42,119 nt of DNA from assembly GCA_913060575.1 (NCBI GenBank), contig CAJXRR010000003.1, forward strand, positions 1 to 42,119. The letters are read 5' to 3'. The notes below the pieces were generated by a model that did no database searches, was not told the DNA's origin, and was given only the letters and a program-made list of their open reading frames with translations. Origin of the DNA: an uncultured Flavobacterium sp. (GTDB lineage Bacteria; Bacteroidota; Bacteroidia; Flavobacteriales; Flavobacteriaceae). The number at the start of each line of letters is the position of its first letter. The first letter of the stretch is position 1. Positions 29,826 through 38,422 of the stretch are shown piece by piece. The position numbers and the translations under genes were made by a program.

Positions 29826-30338
29826 ATGAAAAAAATATTATTTGCTTGTATCTTTTTTATGTTTACATTTTGTAGCTATGGACAAAACAATATTGAAATC
29901 TCTCTACAACAAGATGTAAGACTATTCTTTTTTGGAGATCAAATAGGAAACGATCCTTTGACTGTTAACTTTTTGTCTAAGATTGAAATTCCTATTTATA
30001 ATCTTAAAAAAAACCATTTTTCAACTTATATTTCTGTAGAGTATGCTGATATAGTTGGTAAAGACTATAAACGCTATGCTCTTGGAGTAGGATACGTAAT
30101 AAGAAGTATTTATGGAAAAATAGGTGCTATTGCCTATGTAGATTTTGGAAAAACGTACAGGCAAAAAGTAGGTTGTCCTACCTATAGTTTTAGTGGAGAG
30201 CTTAACTACAAGATAAATAATCGATTAAAGTTTATTGTTACACAACAATTTACACAAAGAAAAGATTTAGAAGTGGTTTATAACTCAAAAAACGAATATA
30301 GATTTAGTTCTTTTGTAGGATTAAAATTTAGGATGTAG
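29826..30338 (+). CDS. Hypothetical exported protein, possible small outer-membrane barrel; paralog of 28652..29197
   Basis: Signal peptide MKKILFACIFFMFTFCSYGQ; C-terminal amphipathic strand FSSFVGLKFRM with terminal aromatic/Met. Confidence 0.7.
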   Translation: MKKILFACIFFMFTFCSYGQNNIEISLQQDVRLFFFGDQIGNDPLTVNFLSKIEIPIYNLKKNHFSTYISVEYADIVGKDYKRYALGVGYVIRSIYGKIGAIAYVDFGKTYRQKVGCPTYSFSGELNYKINNRLKFIVTQQFTQRKDLEVVYNSKNEYRFSSFVGLKFRM

Positions 30339-30870
30339 GCTATAAATTAAAATCTTATATAAAAAAATAAGGGTAAGGGAGTTTGTTATAGGGATTTAGG
30401 GATCTCTTTAACTTTCTCCTTTTTTTTCACTATATACTGCACTTCAAATATATTTAACAATGTAAAGCCACTCAATAGGTATTTTCCTTAATTAAGATTA
30501 AAAGAGAGAAATAATTGAAGTTTTAAAAATATTAATGAGTTTATGTACTTACCCAAAACAATTCTTTCTAATATTGAAGTATGCCTTTAGTTTAGATAGT
30601 ACAGCTCTCCCTTTTAGCTTACTGTTGAGTAATTTTAATCTGATAATCAGGTGGTTAGGTGTTATCAAGCCCTTTTTAGAGTATTACAAACAGGTAGTTT
30701 TACGGGTTTTGAATCAATCAAAACTCACCAAGTATTATTTAAATAGAAGAGGCTGTCTGTAAAGTGTCACTCTGAGATCTGAGATTTTTTTTAAGCTGTT
30801 GTAATGATGTTTATACTATACGGTTTGTCATTTCTGCATAGTTAGGAATATCAAAAAGATTCAAAACAGA

Positions 30871-30890
30871 TTCCTGCCTACGCAGGAATG
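30871..30890. repeat. Small palindromic intergenic repeat TTCCTGCCTACGCAGGAATG
   Basis: ATTCCTGC / GCAGGAAT inverted arms. Confidence 0.75.
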
Positions 30891-31138
30891 AAAGTTCAAA
30901 ATATTTTTTTAACACACCAACATTCAGTTAATTAAAAAACACATCAATGTTAATGGAATGAAGAATCTCAATAATTTTTATAGAACGTTTTACTTTATAA
31001 AAAAAGTATTTAAAAAAGTGTCTATGATTTAATAAGTGAATTAAATTAATTGTAGCAGTTTGTTTTACTTCAAAATAAAAGTTACTAAGCTCAAAGCAGA
31101 AGGGGGTGAGCAATGAGCTTTTGTAACTTTACAAACCA

Positions 31139-31429
31139 TTAGGGGGTATTGGTTTTGTCTTGTTTATTCCAGTTTTCTTTGTATTGATCAATCCAAGTAA
31201 AGGCCGGTTTTAACATCGTAGGTTCTACTTTGCATAAACGCTCTCTTCCTTTTTTGTTGATATTTATGATTCCACATTCATTCAGTATTTTTAAGTGTTT
31301 TGACACTGCTGGTCTACTGATTTCGTAATTCTTAGCTACTTCATTTATGTTCATCGTGTCCTTCATTAAGAGTTTTATAATGTCTCTTCTAACCGGATCT
31401 GCAATAGCTTGATAAACATCTCTTCTCAT
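31139..31429 (-). CDS. ArsR/SmtB family HTH transcriptional regulator
   Basis: AIADPVRRDIIKLLMKDTMNINEVAKNYEISRPAVSKHLKILNECGIININKKGRERLCKVEP. Confidence 0.93.
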   Translation of the reverse strand: MRRDVYQAIADPVRRDIIKLLMKDTMNINEVAKNYEISRPAVSKHLKILNECGIININKKGRERLCKVEPTMLKPAFTWIDQYKENWNKQDKTNTP

Positions 31430-31450
31430 AAATATGTAACTGATTTATTA

Positions 31451-31477
31451 CAAATATATATGTAACCATTCGGTTAC
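31451..31477 (-). promoter_or_regulatory. Putative ArsR operator GTAACC-ATTC-GGTTAC (31462-31477) adjoining a minus-strand -7 element TATATTTG (31451-31458)
   Basis: Perfect 6-bp inverted repeat with 4-nt spacer next to an exact TAnnTTTG match. Confidence 0.65.
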
Positions 31478-31583
31478 GCAAATTTTTTCGCATTTTTTTT
31501 CATTTTTATTTTTAATAGGATAAAAAGACTTGCTGTTTTTTGTTCAAATTGTCGATAACTTTTGTTGTTACTCTGCATCTTGA

Positions 31584-33929
31584 TTGGTATTTTTGATGCT
31601 TACAAAAGTTACCTTGGCAAACTATTTAGATTCCTTAAATCCAGCACAAAAAGAAGCGGTTTTACAGAAAGACGGACCTATGATTATCATCGCAGGTGCA
31701 GGTTCTGGTAAAACACGTGTATTAACCTATAGAATTGCTCATTTAATGCAGCAAGGAGTAGATGCGTTTAATATTCTTTCGCTTACGTTTACAAACAAAG
31801 CGGCTCGTGAAATGAAAGATAGAATTGCTTCAGTTGTTGGAGCAAGCGAGTCTAAGAATTTATGGATGGGAACTTTTCATTCCGTATTTGCAAGAATTTT
31901 ACGTTCTGAAGCAGACAAATTAGGATACCCATCCAACTTTACGATTTATGATACGCAAGATTCGGTTCGTTTAATCACTTCTATCATCAAAGAAATGGGA
32001 TTAGACAAAGACAGATACAAGGCAAAACAAATTCTAAATCGTATTTCTTCCTTTAAAAATAGTTTGATTACGGTGCGAGCGTATTTTAATAATTCTGACT
32101 TGCAAGAGGCAGATTTAATGGCAAGCAGACCAAAAGTAGGAGATATCTACAAAGAATATGTAGAGCGTTGTTTTAAATCTGGCGCCATGGATTTTGATGA
32201 TCTTCTTCTAAGAACCAATGAATTATTGGCTCGTTTTCCAGAATCTTTAGCAAAATATCAAGACCGTTTTCGTTATATTATGGTTGATGAGTATCAAGAT
32301 ACAAATCATTCGCAATACATTATTGTAAAAGCATTGGCAGATCGTTTTCAGAACATTTGTGTTGTAGGTGATGATTCTCAGAGTATTTATAGTTTTAGAG
32401 GCGCCAACATTCAGAACATTTTAAGTTTTCAAAAAGATTATCCAGATACTAAAATGTTTAAGTTGGAGCAAAATTATCGTTCTACTCAAAACATTGTAAA
32501 TGCTGCGAATTCTGTTATTGAAAAAAACAAAACCAAATTAGATAAAGAAGTTTGGACTTCTAATGATTCTGGCGAACTTATTAAAGTTATGTGTACCATT
32601 TCTGATGGAGAGGAAGGAAGGTTTGTAGCGCAGTCTATCTTTGATCATAAAATGAATCAGCAACTGCAAAACGATCAATTTGCAGTTTTATATAGAACAA
32701 ATTCTCAATCCAGAGCAATGGAAGATGCATTGCGTAAAAAAAGTATTGAGTATAAGATTTATGGAGGAATTTCATTCTACGGGCGTAAAGAAATTAAAGA
32801 TTTACTGTCGTATTTAAGAATGTTAATCAATCCAAATGATGAAGAAGCTTTAAAAAGAATTATCAATTATCCTGCAAGAGGAATCGGCGCAACAACTATT
32901 GATAAATTAACGATAGCTGCGAATCACTATAAGAAATCAATTTTTGAAATTTTAAAGCATTTAGATAAAATTGATTTAAAATTAAACTCAGGAACAAAGA
33001 CAAAGCTTCAGAATTTTTTAAACATGGTATTGCGTTTTCAAATTGATGCGCAAAAAATGAACGCTTTTGAAGTTACAGAATTAGTAATTAAGCAAACGCA
33101 ATTAATCAAAGATTTAGAGAAAGAAGGAACTCCTGAAGCAGTTAGCAAAGTAGAAAATGTTCAAGAATTATTAAACGGAGTAAAAGATTTCATTACTGAT
33201 AAGATCGAAACTGGCGAAGATGCTTCGTTAACTTCCTTCCTAGAAGAAGTAGCTTTGGCTACGGATTTAGATTCTGATAAAAAGGATGATAAACCAAAAG
33301 TATCTTTGATGAGTATTCATCAATCTAAAGGATTAGAATACCCATATGTTTATATTGTAGGATTGGAAGAGAATTTATTTCCTTCTGCTATGAGTATGAA
33401 TACCCGTTCAGAACTAGAAGAAGAACGTAGATTGTTTTATGTAGCGCTAACAAGAGCAGAAAAAGCAGCCTATTTAACATATACTAAAACTAGATACCGT
33501 TGGGGAAAATTAATTGATTGTGAACCAAGTCGCTTTTTAGAAGAAATAGATGAACAGTTTTTAGAATATATCACTCCAAAAAGAGTAGAGCCATCTATTA
33601 ATCGATTTGTAGATCAAGATATTTTTGGAGATGCTCCAAAGAAAGTTCGTTTTCAAAAACCAATCCAACGTCAAAGAGTAGAAAAAGAAAATAAAACAGT
33701 TTTCAATCCTCCTAAAAACTTAACAAAAGTTTCTCATACGCAGCCAAAAACAAATTTGTTTGATGATAAAATTGTCGTGGGAAATATTGTAGAACACAAT
33801 CGTTTTGGTAGAGGAGAGGTTTTAAATTTAGAAGGAACAGGAGCCAATAAAAAAGCTGAAATTCAGTTTGGAACAGTAGGAAAGAAGAAACTATTACTTC
33901 AATTTGCAAAATTGAAGGTCATTGGTTGA
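31584..33929 (+). CDS. UvrD/PcrA family superfamily-1 DNA helicase
   Basis: LNPAQKEAVLQKDGPMIIIAGAGSGKTRVLTYRIAHL, FTNKAAREMKDRI, VDEYQDTNHSQY, VGDDSQSIYSFRGANI, LMSIHQSKGLEYPYVYIVGLEENLFP; start may be the downstream in-frame ATG (MLTKV) rather than 31584. Confidence 0.96.
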   Translation: MVFLMLTKVTLANYLDSLNPAQKEAVLQKDGPMIIIAGAGSGKTRVLTYRIAHLMQQGVDAFNILSLTFTNKAAREMKDRIASVVGASESKNLWMGTFHSVFARILRSEADKLGYPSNFTIYDTQDSVRLITSIIKEMGLDKDRYKAKQILNRISSFKNSLITVRAYFNNSDLQEADLMASRPKVGDIYKEYVERCFKSGAMDFDDLLLRTNELLARFPESLAKYQDRFRYIMVDEYQDTNHSQYIIVKALADRFQNICVVGDDSQSIYSFRGANIQNILSFQKDYPDTKMFKLEQNYRSTQNIVNAANSVIEKNKTKLDKEVWTSNDSGELIKVMCTISDGEEGRFVAQSIFDHKMNQQLQNDQFAVLYRTNSQSRAMEDALRKKSIEYKIYGGISFYGRKEIKDLLSYLRMLINPNDEEALKRIINYPARGIGATTIDKLTIAANHYKKSIFEILKHLDKIDLKLNSGTKTKLQNFLNMVLRFQIDAQKMNAFEVTELVIKQTQLIKDLEKEGTPEAVSKVENVQELLNGVKDFITDKIETGEDASLTSFLEEVALATDLDSDKKDDKPKVSLMSIHQSKGLEYPYVYIVGLEENLFPSAMSMNTRSELEEERRLFYVALTRAEKAAYLTYTKTRYRWGKLIDCEPSRFLEEIDEQFLEYITPKRVEPSINRFVDQDIFGDAPKKVRFQKPIQRQRVEKENKTVFNPPKNLTKVSHTQPKTNLFDDKIVVGNIVEHNRFGRGEVLNLEGTGANKKAEIQFGTVGKKKLLLQFAKLKVIG

Positions 33930-34000
33930 TGATTTGTTCAGCTAAACCAAAAATAAATACTTAATTTGCAACATACATAGATTACAACATCTTAAATTAT

Positions 34001-34654
34001 ATGATAGACTACGACTTAGAATACAATGCAGAAAGACCTCACTTAATTATTCCAGAATATGGAAGACATATTCAGAAATTGGTAGATCACTGCATTGCCC
34101 TTGAAACAAAAGAAGAAAGAAATGAAATGGCATTAGCTATTGTTGATGTAATGGGTAATTTACAACCACATCTTCGAGATGTTCCAGACTTTAAGCATAA
34201 GTTATGGGATCAATTATATATTATGTCTGATTTTAAATTAGATGCTGATTCACCTTATGAGATTCCTTCAAAAGAAGAATTACAAGAGAAGCCAGAATCA
34301 TTACCATATCCAAAATCTGCTAGTAAATATCGATTCTACGGAAATAACATCCAGATAATGATTGATACTGTTTTAACTTGGGAAGAAGGTGATATGAAAG
34401 ATGCATTAGTATATACGATTGCAAATCATATGAAAAAATGTTTCCTAAATTGGAATAAAGATACCGTAGAAGATGATGTCATTTTTAAACATTTGTTTGA
34501 ACTTTCTGATGGTAAAATTGATATAAGAGATTCAGAAGATGCACTTTCTGAAAGTATAAATTTACTAAGAAAAAGAAATTCGCAAGGTCAAGGGACTTCA
34601 AATCATAAGAATACCAAAAGTAAAAATTATCAAAACAAAAATAGAAAGAGATAA
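34001..34654 (+). CDS. DUF4290 domain-containing protein
   Basis: YDLEYNAERPHLIIPEYGRHIQKLVDHCIALETKEERNEMALAIVDVMGNLQPHLRDVPDFKHKLWDQLYIMS; immediately upstream of murA. Confidence 0.88.
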   Translation: MIDYDLEYNAERPHLIIPEYGRHIQKLVDHCIALETKEERNEMALAIVDVMGNLQPHLRDVPDFKHKLWDQLYIMSDFKLDADSPYEIPSKEELQEKPESLPYPKSASKYRFYGNNIQIMIDTVLTWEEGDMKDALVYTIANHMKKCFLNWNKDTVEDDVIFKHLFELSDGKIDIRDSEDALSESINLLRKRNSQGQGTSNHKNTKSKNYQNKNRKR

Positions 34655-35968
34655 ATGGCTTCATTTAAGATAGAAGGTGGTCACAAATTAAATGGAACGA
34701 TTACACCGCAAGGAGCAAAAAATGAAGCATTACAGATCTTATGTGCTGTTTTATTAACTCCAGAAAAAGTTACAATTCATAATATTCCTGACATTATAGA
34801 CATTAACAAACTAATTTTTATACTTGGAGAATTAGGAGTCAAAATTGAAAAACTAGGAAAAAACTCCTATAGTTTTCAGGCTGATGAAATAAACTTAGCG
34901 TACTTAGAGTCTCCAGAATTTAAAAGAGACGGAAGTTCTTTACGTGGATCTATCATGATAGTTGGTCCTTTATTAGCTCGTTATGGAAAAGGATATATTC
35001 CAAGACCTGGTGGAGATAAAATAGGAAGAAGAAGGCTAGATACGCATTTTGAAGGTTTTATCCGTTTAGGCGCTACTTTCAGATACAACAGAGAAGAATA
35101 TTTCTACGGAGTAGAAGCACCAGAAGGTTTAACCGGAACTGAAATGTTGTTAGATGAAGCTTCTGTAACCGGAACTGCAAACATTATTATGGCCGCAGTT
35201 TTATCCAAAGGAACCACAAAAATTTACAACGCAGCATGTGAACCTTACATCCAACAATTGTCAAAAATGTTGAACAGTATGGGGGCTAGCATCAAAGGTG
35301 TTGGTTCTAATTTATTGATTATTGAAGGAGTAAAATCTTTAGGAGGTTGTACTCATAGAGTATTACCTGATATGATTGAGATTGGTAGTTGGATTGGTAT
35401 GGCTGCAATGACACAATCTGAATTAACAATTAAAGATGTTAGCTGGGAAAATTTAGGTCAGATTCCAAATGTTTTTAGAAAACTAGGAATTCAACTAGAG
35501 AAAAGAGGTGATGATATTTATATTCCATCTCAAGAAAGTTACGAAATACAAAACTATATAGATGGTTCTGTATTAACTGTAGCAGACGCACCTTGGCCAG
35601 GATTTACGCCTGATTTATTAAGTATTGTTTTAGTAATTGCGACTCAAGCTAAAGGAACCGTATTGATTCATCAAAAAATGTTTGAAAGTCGTTTATTCTT
35701 TGTCGATAAACTAATTGATATGGGAGCCAAGGTTATTTTATGTGATCCACACAGAGCAACAGTAATTGGTCATGATCATCAATCACAATTAAAAGCAACT
35801 AAAATGACATCTCCAGATATTAGAGCTGGAATTTCATTATTAATTGCTGCTTTATCTGCTAAAGGAACAAGTATTATCAATAACATAGAACAGATTGATA
35901 GAGGTTATGAAGATATCGAAAATCGTCTTCGTTCATTAGGAGCAAAAATTGAAAGGATAGAAGACTAA
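34655..35968 (+). CDS. murA: UDP-N-acetylglucosamine 1-carboxyvinyltransferase
   Basis: IEGGHKLNGTITPQGAKNEALQILCAVLLTPEKVTIHNIPDI, RPGGDKIGRRRLDTHFEGF, DIRAGISLLIAALSAKGTS. Confidence 0.95.
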   Translation: MASFKIEGGHKLNGTITPQGAKNEALQILCAVLLTPEKVTIHNIPDIIDINKLIFILGELGVKIEKLGKNSYSFQADEINLAYLESPEFKRDGSSLRGSIMIVGPLLARYGKGYIPRPGGDKIGRRRLDTHFEGFIRLGATFRYNREEYFYGVEAPEGLTGTEMLLDEASVTGTANIIMAAVLSKGTTKIYNAACEPYIQQLSKMLNSMGASIKGVGSNLLIIEGVKSLGGCTHRVLPDMIEIGSWIGMAAMTQSELTIKDVSWENLGQIPNVFRKLGIQLEKRGDDIYIPSQESYEIQNYIDGSVLTVADAPWPGFTPDLLSIVLVIATQAKGTVLIHQKMFESRLFFVDKLIDMGAKVILCDPHRATVIGHDHQSQLKATKMTSPDIRAGISLLIAALSAKGTSIINNIEQIDRGYEDIENRLRSLGAKIERIED

Positions 35969-35990
35969 AGAATTAGTTTTTGTAAATTAT

Positions 35991-36021
35991 AAAAATAGTG
36001 TCAATCTGACACTATTTTTTT
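35991..36021 (+). terminator. Intrinsic terminator after murA
   Basis: AAAAATAGTGTCA-ATC-TGACACTATTTTTTT. Confidence 0.92.
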
Positions 36022-36072
36022 ATTGGCAAAATTATTGTCTATAAAATGTGAACATTTTAACGAGAACATAAA

Positions 36073-36606
36073 ATGAGTAAAAAAGAAAACATAAAAGAAG
36101 AAGAAATATTAAATACTGATTCGGAAGCACAAGTGGAAGAAAATCAGGAAGTTGTTAAAGAGGAACCCACAGCAGATGAATTGATTCAAGCAGAAAAAGA
36201 TAAATATTTACGATTGTTTGCCGAGTTCGAAAATTATAAAAAAAGAACTTCAAAAGAAAGAATCGAATTATTCAAAACTGCCAGTCAGGAATTAATGACA
36301 TCTTTACTGCCAATCATGGATGATTTTGACAGAGGATTAACTGAAATCAAAAAAGTTAAAGACAAAGAAGTTCTGAAAGGTATGCAATTGATTAACGATA
36401 AGTTTAAAAATACGTTAACTCAAAAAGGTTTAACCGAAATTGAAGTAAAACAAGGTGATGCTTTTGATGCTGAAATTCATGAAGCAATCACTCAAATTCC
36501 TGCACCATCAGATAAGTTAAAGGGAAAAGTGATTGACGCAGTTGAGAAAGGTTATAAGTTAGGAGATAAAATTATTCGCTATCCAAAAGTAGTGATAGGA
36601 CAATAA
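36073..36606 (+). CDS. grpE: Nucleotide exchange factor GrpE
   Basis: DKYLRLFAEFENYKKRTSKERIELFKTASQELMTSLLPIMDDFDR, precedes dnaJ. Confidence 0.95.
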   Translation: MSKKENIKEEEILNTDSEAQVEENQEVVKEEPTADELIQAEKDKYLRLFAEFENYKKRTSKERIELFKTASQELMTSLLPIMDDFDRGLTEIKKVKDKEVLKGMQLINDKFKNTLTQKGLTEIEVKQGDAFDAEIHEAITQIPAPSDKLKGKVIDAVEKGYKLGDKIIRYPKVVIGQ

Positions 36607-36608
36607 TT

Positions 36609-36664
36609 ATTAACAATCTACAATTAACAGTGATCACTGATCATTGATTATTGGTAATTGAAAA
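36609..36664. repeat. Degenerate heptamer-register repeat (ATTAACA ATCTACA ATTAACA GTGATCA CTGATCA TTGATTA TTGGTAA TTGAAAA)
   Basis: Eight consecutive 7-nt units in one register filling the grpE-dnaJ gap. Confidence 0.6.
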
Positions 36665-36667
36665 AAT

Positions 36668-37801
36668 ATGGCAAAACAAGATTACTACGAGACGTTAGGG
36701 ATAAATAAATCAGCAAGTGCTGCAGAGATAAAGAAAGCGTATCGTAAGATGGCGATTAAATACCATCCTGATAAAAATCCAGATGATGCTACAGCAGAAG
36801 CAAAGTTTAAAGAAGCTGCTGAAGCTTATGAAATTTTGAGCGATGACAATAAAAAAGCGCGTTACGATCAATATGGTCATGCAGCTTTTGATGGACCTCA
36901 AGGTGGCGGTGGCTTTGGTGGCGGAGGAATGAACATGGAAGACATCTTTAGTCAATTTGGAGATATTTTCGGAGGCGGCTTTGGTGGTGGTTTCGGAGGT
37001 GGATTTGGTGGCGGAGGACAACGTCAAGCGAGAGTAAAAGGAAGTAATATGCGTATTCGTGTAAAACTAACTTTAGAGGAAATTGCCAAAGGAGTAGAAA
37101 AGAAAGTAAAAGTTAGAAGAAAGGTTCAAGCGGATGGTGTCTCTTACAAAACCTGTTCAACATGTAATGGATCTGGGCAGCAAATGCGAGTGACCAACAC
37201 CATTCTTGGTAGAATGCAAACGGCAACTACTTGTGGAACTTGTCAAGGAGCTGGTGAAACTATTTCTAGTAAACCTAACGGGTCTGATGCACAAGGTTTA
37301 ATTGTGAAAGAAGAAACAGTTTCTATTAATATACCAGCAGGTGTTACTGAAGGTGTTCAATTAAAAGTAGGTGGAAAAGGAAATGAAGCACCAGGAAAAA
37401 ATTCAATTTCAGGAGATTTATTAGTATTGATAGAAGAAATTCAGCATGATACATTAAAAAGAGAAGGAACTAATATTCATTATGATTTGTATATAAATCT
37501 TTCTGAGGCAGTTCTTGGGGATACTAAAGAAATTGAAACGGTTACTGGAAAAGTGAAAATTAAAATTGAAGCCGGAACACAATCAGGTAAAATTTTACGT
37601 CTCAAAGGAAAAGGTTTACCAAGTATAGAACGTTATGGGACAGGAGATTTTTTAATTCATATTAATGTTTGGACACCGCAAGAATTAACAAAAGAACAAC
37701 GTCAATTTTTTGATAAAATGAAAGATGACGAGAATTTTGCACCCTCACCTAAAAAATCAGATAAATCTTTCTTTGAGAAAGTAAAAGATATGTTCTCTTA
37801 A
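36668..37801 (+). CDS. dnaJ: Molecular chaperone DnaJ
   Basis: J-domain QDYYETLGINKSASAAEIKKAYRKMAIKYHPDKNPDD; G/F-rich linker; two CxxCxGxG motifs. Confidence 0.96.
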   Translation: MAKQDYYETLGINKSASAAEIKKAYRKMAIKYHPDKNPDDATAEAKFKEAAEAYEILSDDNKKARYDQYGHAAFDGPQGGGGFGGGGMNMEDIFSQFGDIFGGGFGGGFGGGFGGGGQRQARVKGSNMRIRVKLTLEEIAKGVEKKVKVRRKVQADGVSYKTCSTCNGSGQQMRVTNTILGRMQTATTCGTCQGAGETISSKPNGSDAQGLIVKEETVSINIPAGVTEGVQLKVGGKGNEAPGKNSISGDLLVLIEEIQHDTLKREGTNIHYDLYINLSEAVLGDTKEIETVTGKVKIKIEAGTQSGKILRLKGKGLPSIERYGTGDFLIHINVWTPQELTKEQRQFFDKMKDDENFAPSPKKSDKSFFEKVKDMFS

Positions 37802-37837
37802 TACTTAAGAAACAAAATAATAATGTAAATTAGTAGC

Positions 37838-37864
37838 GTTGTTACGAAAGTAACAACTCTTTTT
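37838..37864 (+). terminator. Intrinsic terminator 1 after dnaJ
   Basis: GTTGTTAC-GAAA-GTAACAAC-TCTTTTT. Confidence 0.85.
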
Positions 37865-37876
37865 CATAGCAATTTT

Positions 37877-37907
37877 CCCACTCAATTTATTTTGAGTGGG
37901 TTTTTTT
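37877..37907 (+). terminator. Intrinsic terminator 2 between dnaJ and rnpB
   Basis: CCCACTCAA-TTTATT-TTGAGTGGG-TTTTTTT. Confidence 0.93.
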
Positions 37908-37921
37908 ATAAATAAAGATTG

Positions 37922-37929
37922 TACTTTTG
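37922..37929 (+). promoter_or_regulatory. -7 promoter element for rnpB (TACTTTTG)
   Basis: Exact TAnnTTTG match 12 nt before the P1 helix of rnpB. Confidence 0.6.
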
Positions 37930-37940
37930 ACAGCTTAAAA

Positions 37941-38235
37941 GCAGATCTATCTTATCGCCACGCTTTTAGCGTGGAGGAAAGTCCGGACACTAAAGAGTAG
38001 CATAGCGGATAACATCCGTCCGATGTAAATCGAGGACAAGTGCAACAGAAAGCAAGTACAGTTCGGCTGTAGTGAAACCAGGTAAACTCTATGCGGTGCA
38101 ATGTCATGTACATTAGAGCTTGAGGGTAACTCGCCCGATTCTAAGGGGTAGGCAGATCGATTCTAAGAGTAATTTTAGAACTAGATAAATGATAAGACTC
38201 CTTTTAGGAGAACAGAATCCGGCTTATTGATCTGC
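37941..38235 (+). ncRNA. rnpB: RNase P RNA (bacterial class A)
   Basis: GAGGAAAGTCCGGACAC, GTGCAACAGAAAGCAAG, GAAACCAGGTAAACTC, GAGGGTAACTCGCCCGATTCTAAGGGGTAG, CTAGATAAATGATAAGACTCC...ACAGAATCCGGCTTA; P1 GCAGATC/GATCTGC. Confidence 0.96.
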
Positions 38236-38383
38236 TTTTTTTATTTTTTTTATTAAATCTTCAAAGAAAACAAATAAAACCATCTTTTTATTGAATTATA
38301 TCCAAGGAAAAACCAAATAGCTTTTTTTTATTCATTAATTAAACCTATCTATTGTTTATTTTTTAAATATCGTTCAAAAACCT

Positions 38384-38391
38384 TAGTTTTG
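38384..38391 (+). promoter_or_regulatory. -7 promoter element upstream of aconitase (TAGTTTTG)
   Basis: Exact TAnnTTTG match 31 nt before the ATG. Confidence 0.45.
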
Positions 38392-38422
38392 TCTTACTAA
38401 AAAAATACTAAAAAATACATAT

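Noticed and set aside
36903-37019. GGTGGCGG-type internal repeats
   Set aside because: This is the normal Gly/Phe-rich linker of DnaJ, not a separate repeat element.
36710-37027. 105-aa minus-strand ORF
   Set aside because: Antisense to the dnaJ J-domain and Gly-rich linker; shadow ORF.
6796-38235. Undescribed defence, secretion or biosynthetic gene cluster
   Set aside because: Checked the ORFs in order; nearly all belong to conserved housekeeping families with no clustered unknown enzymes, so I do not claim such a system.
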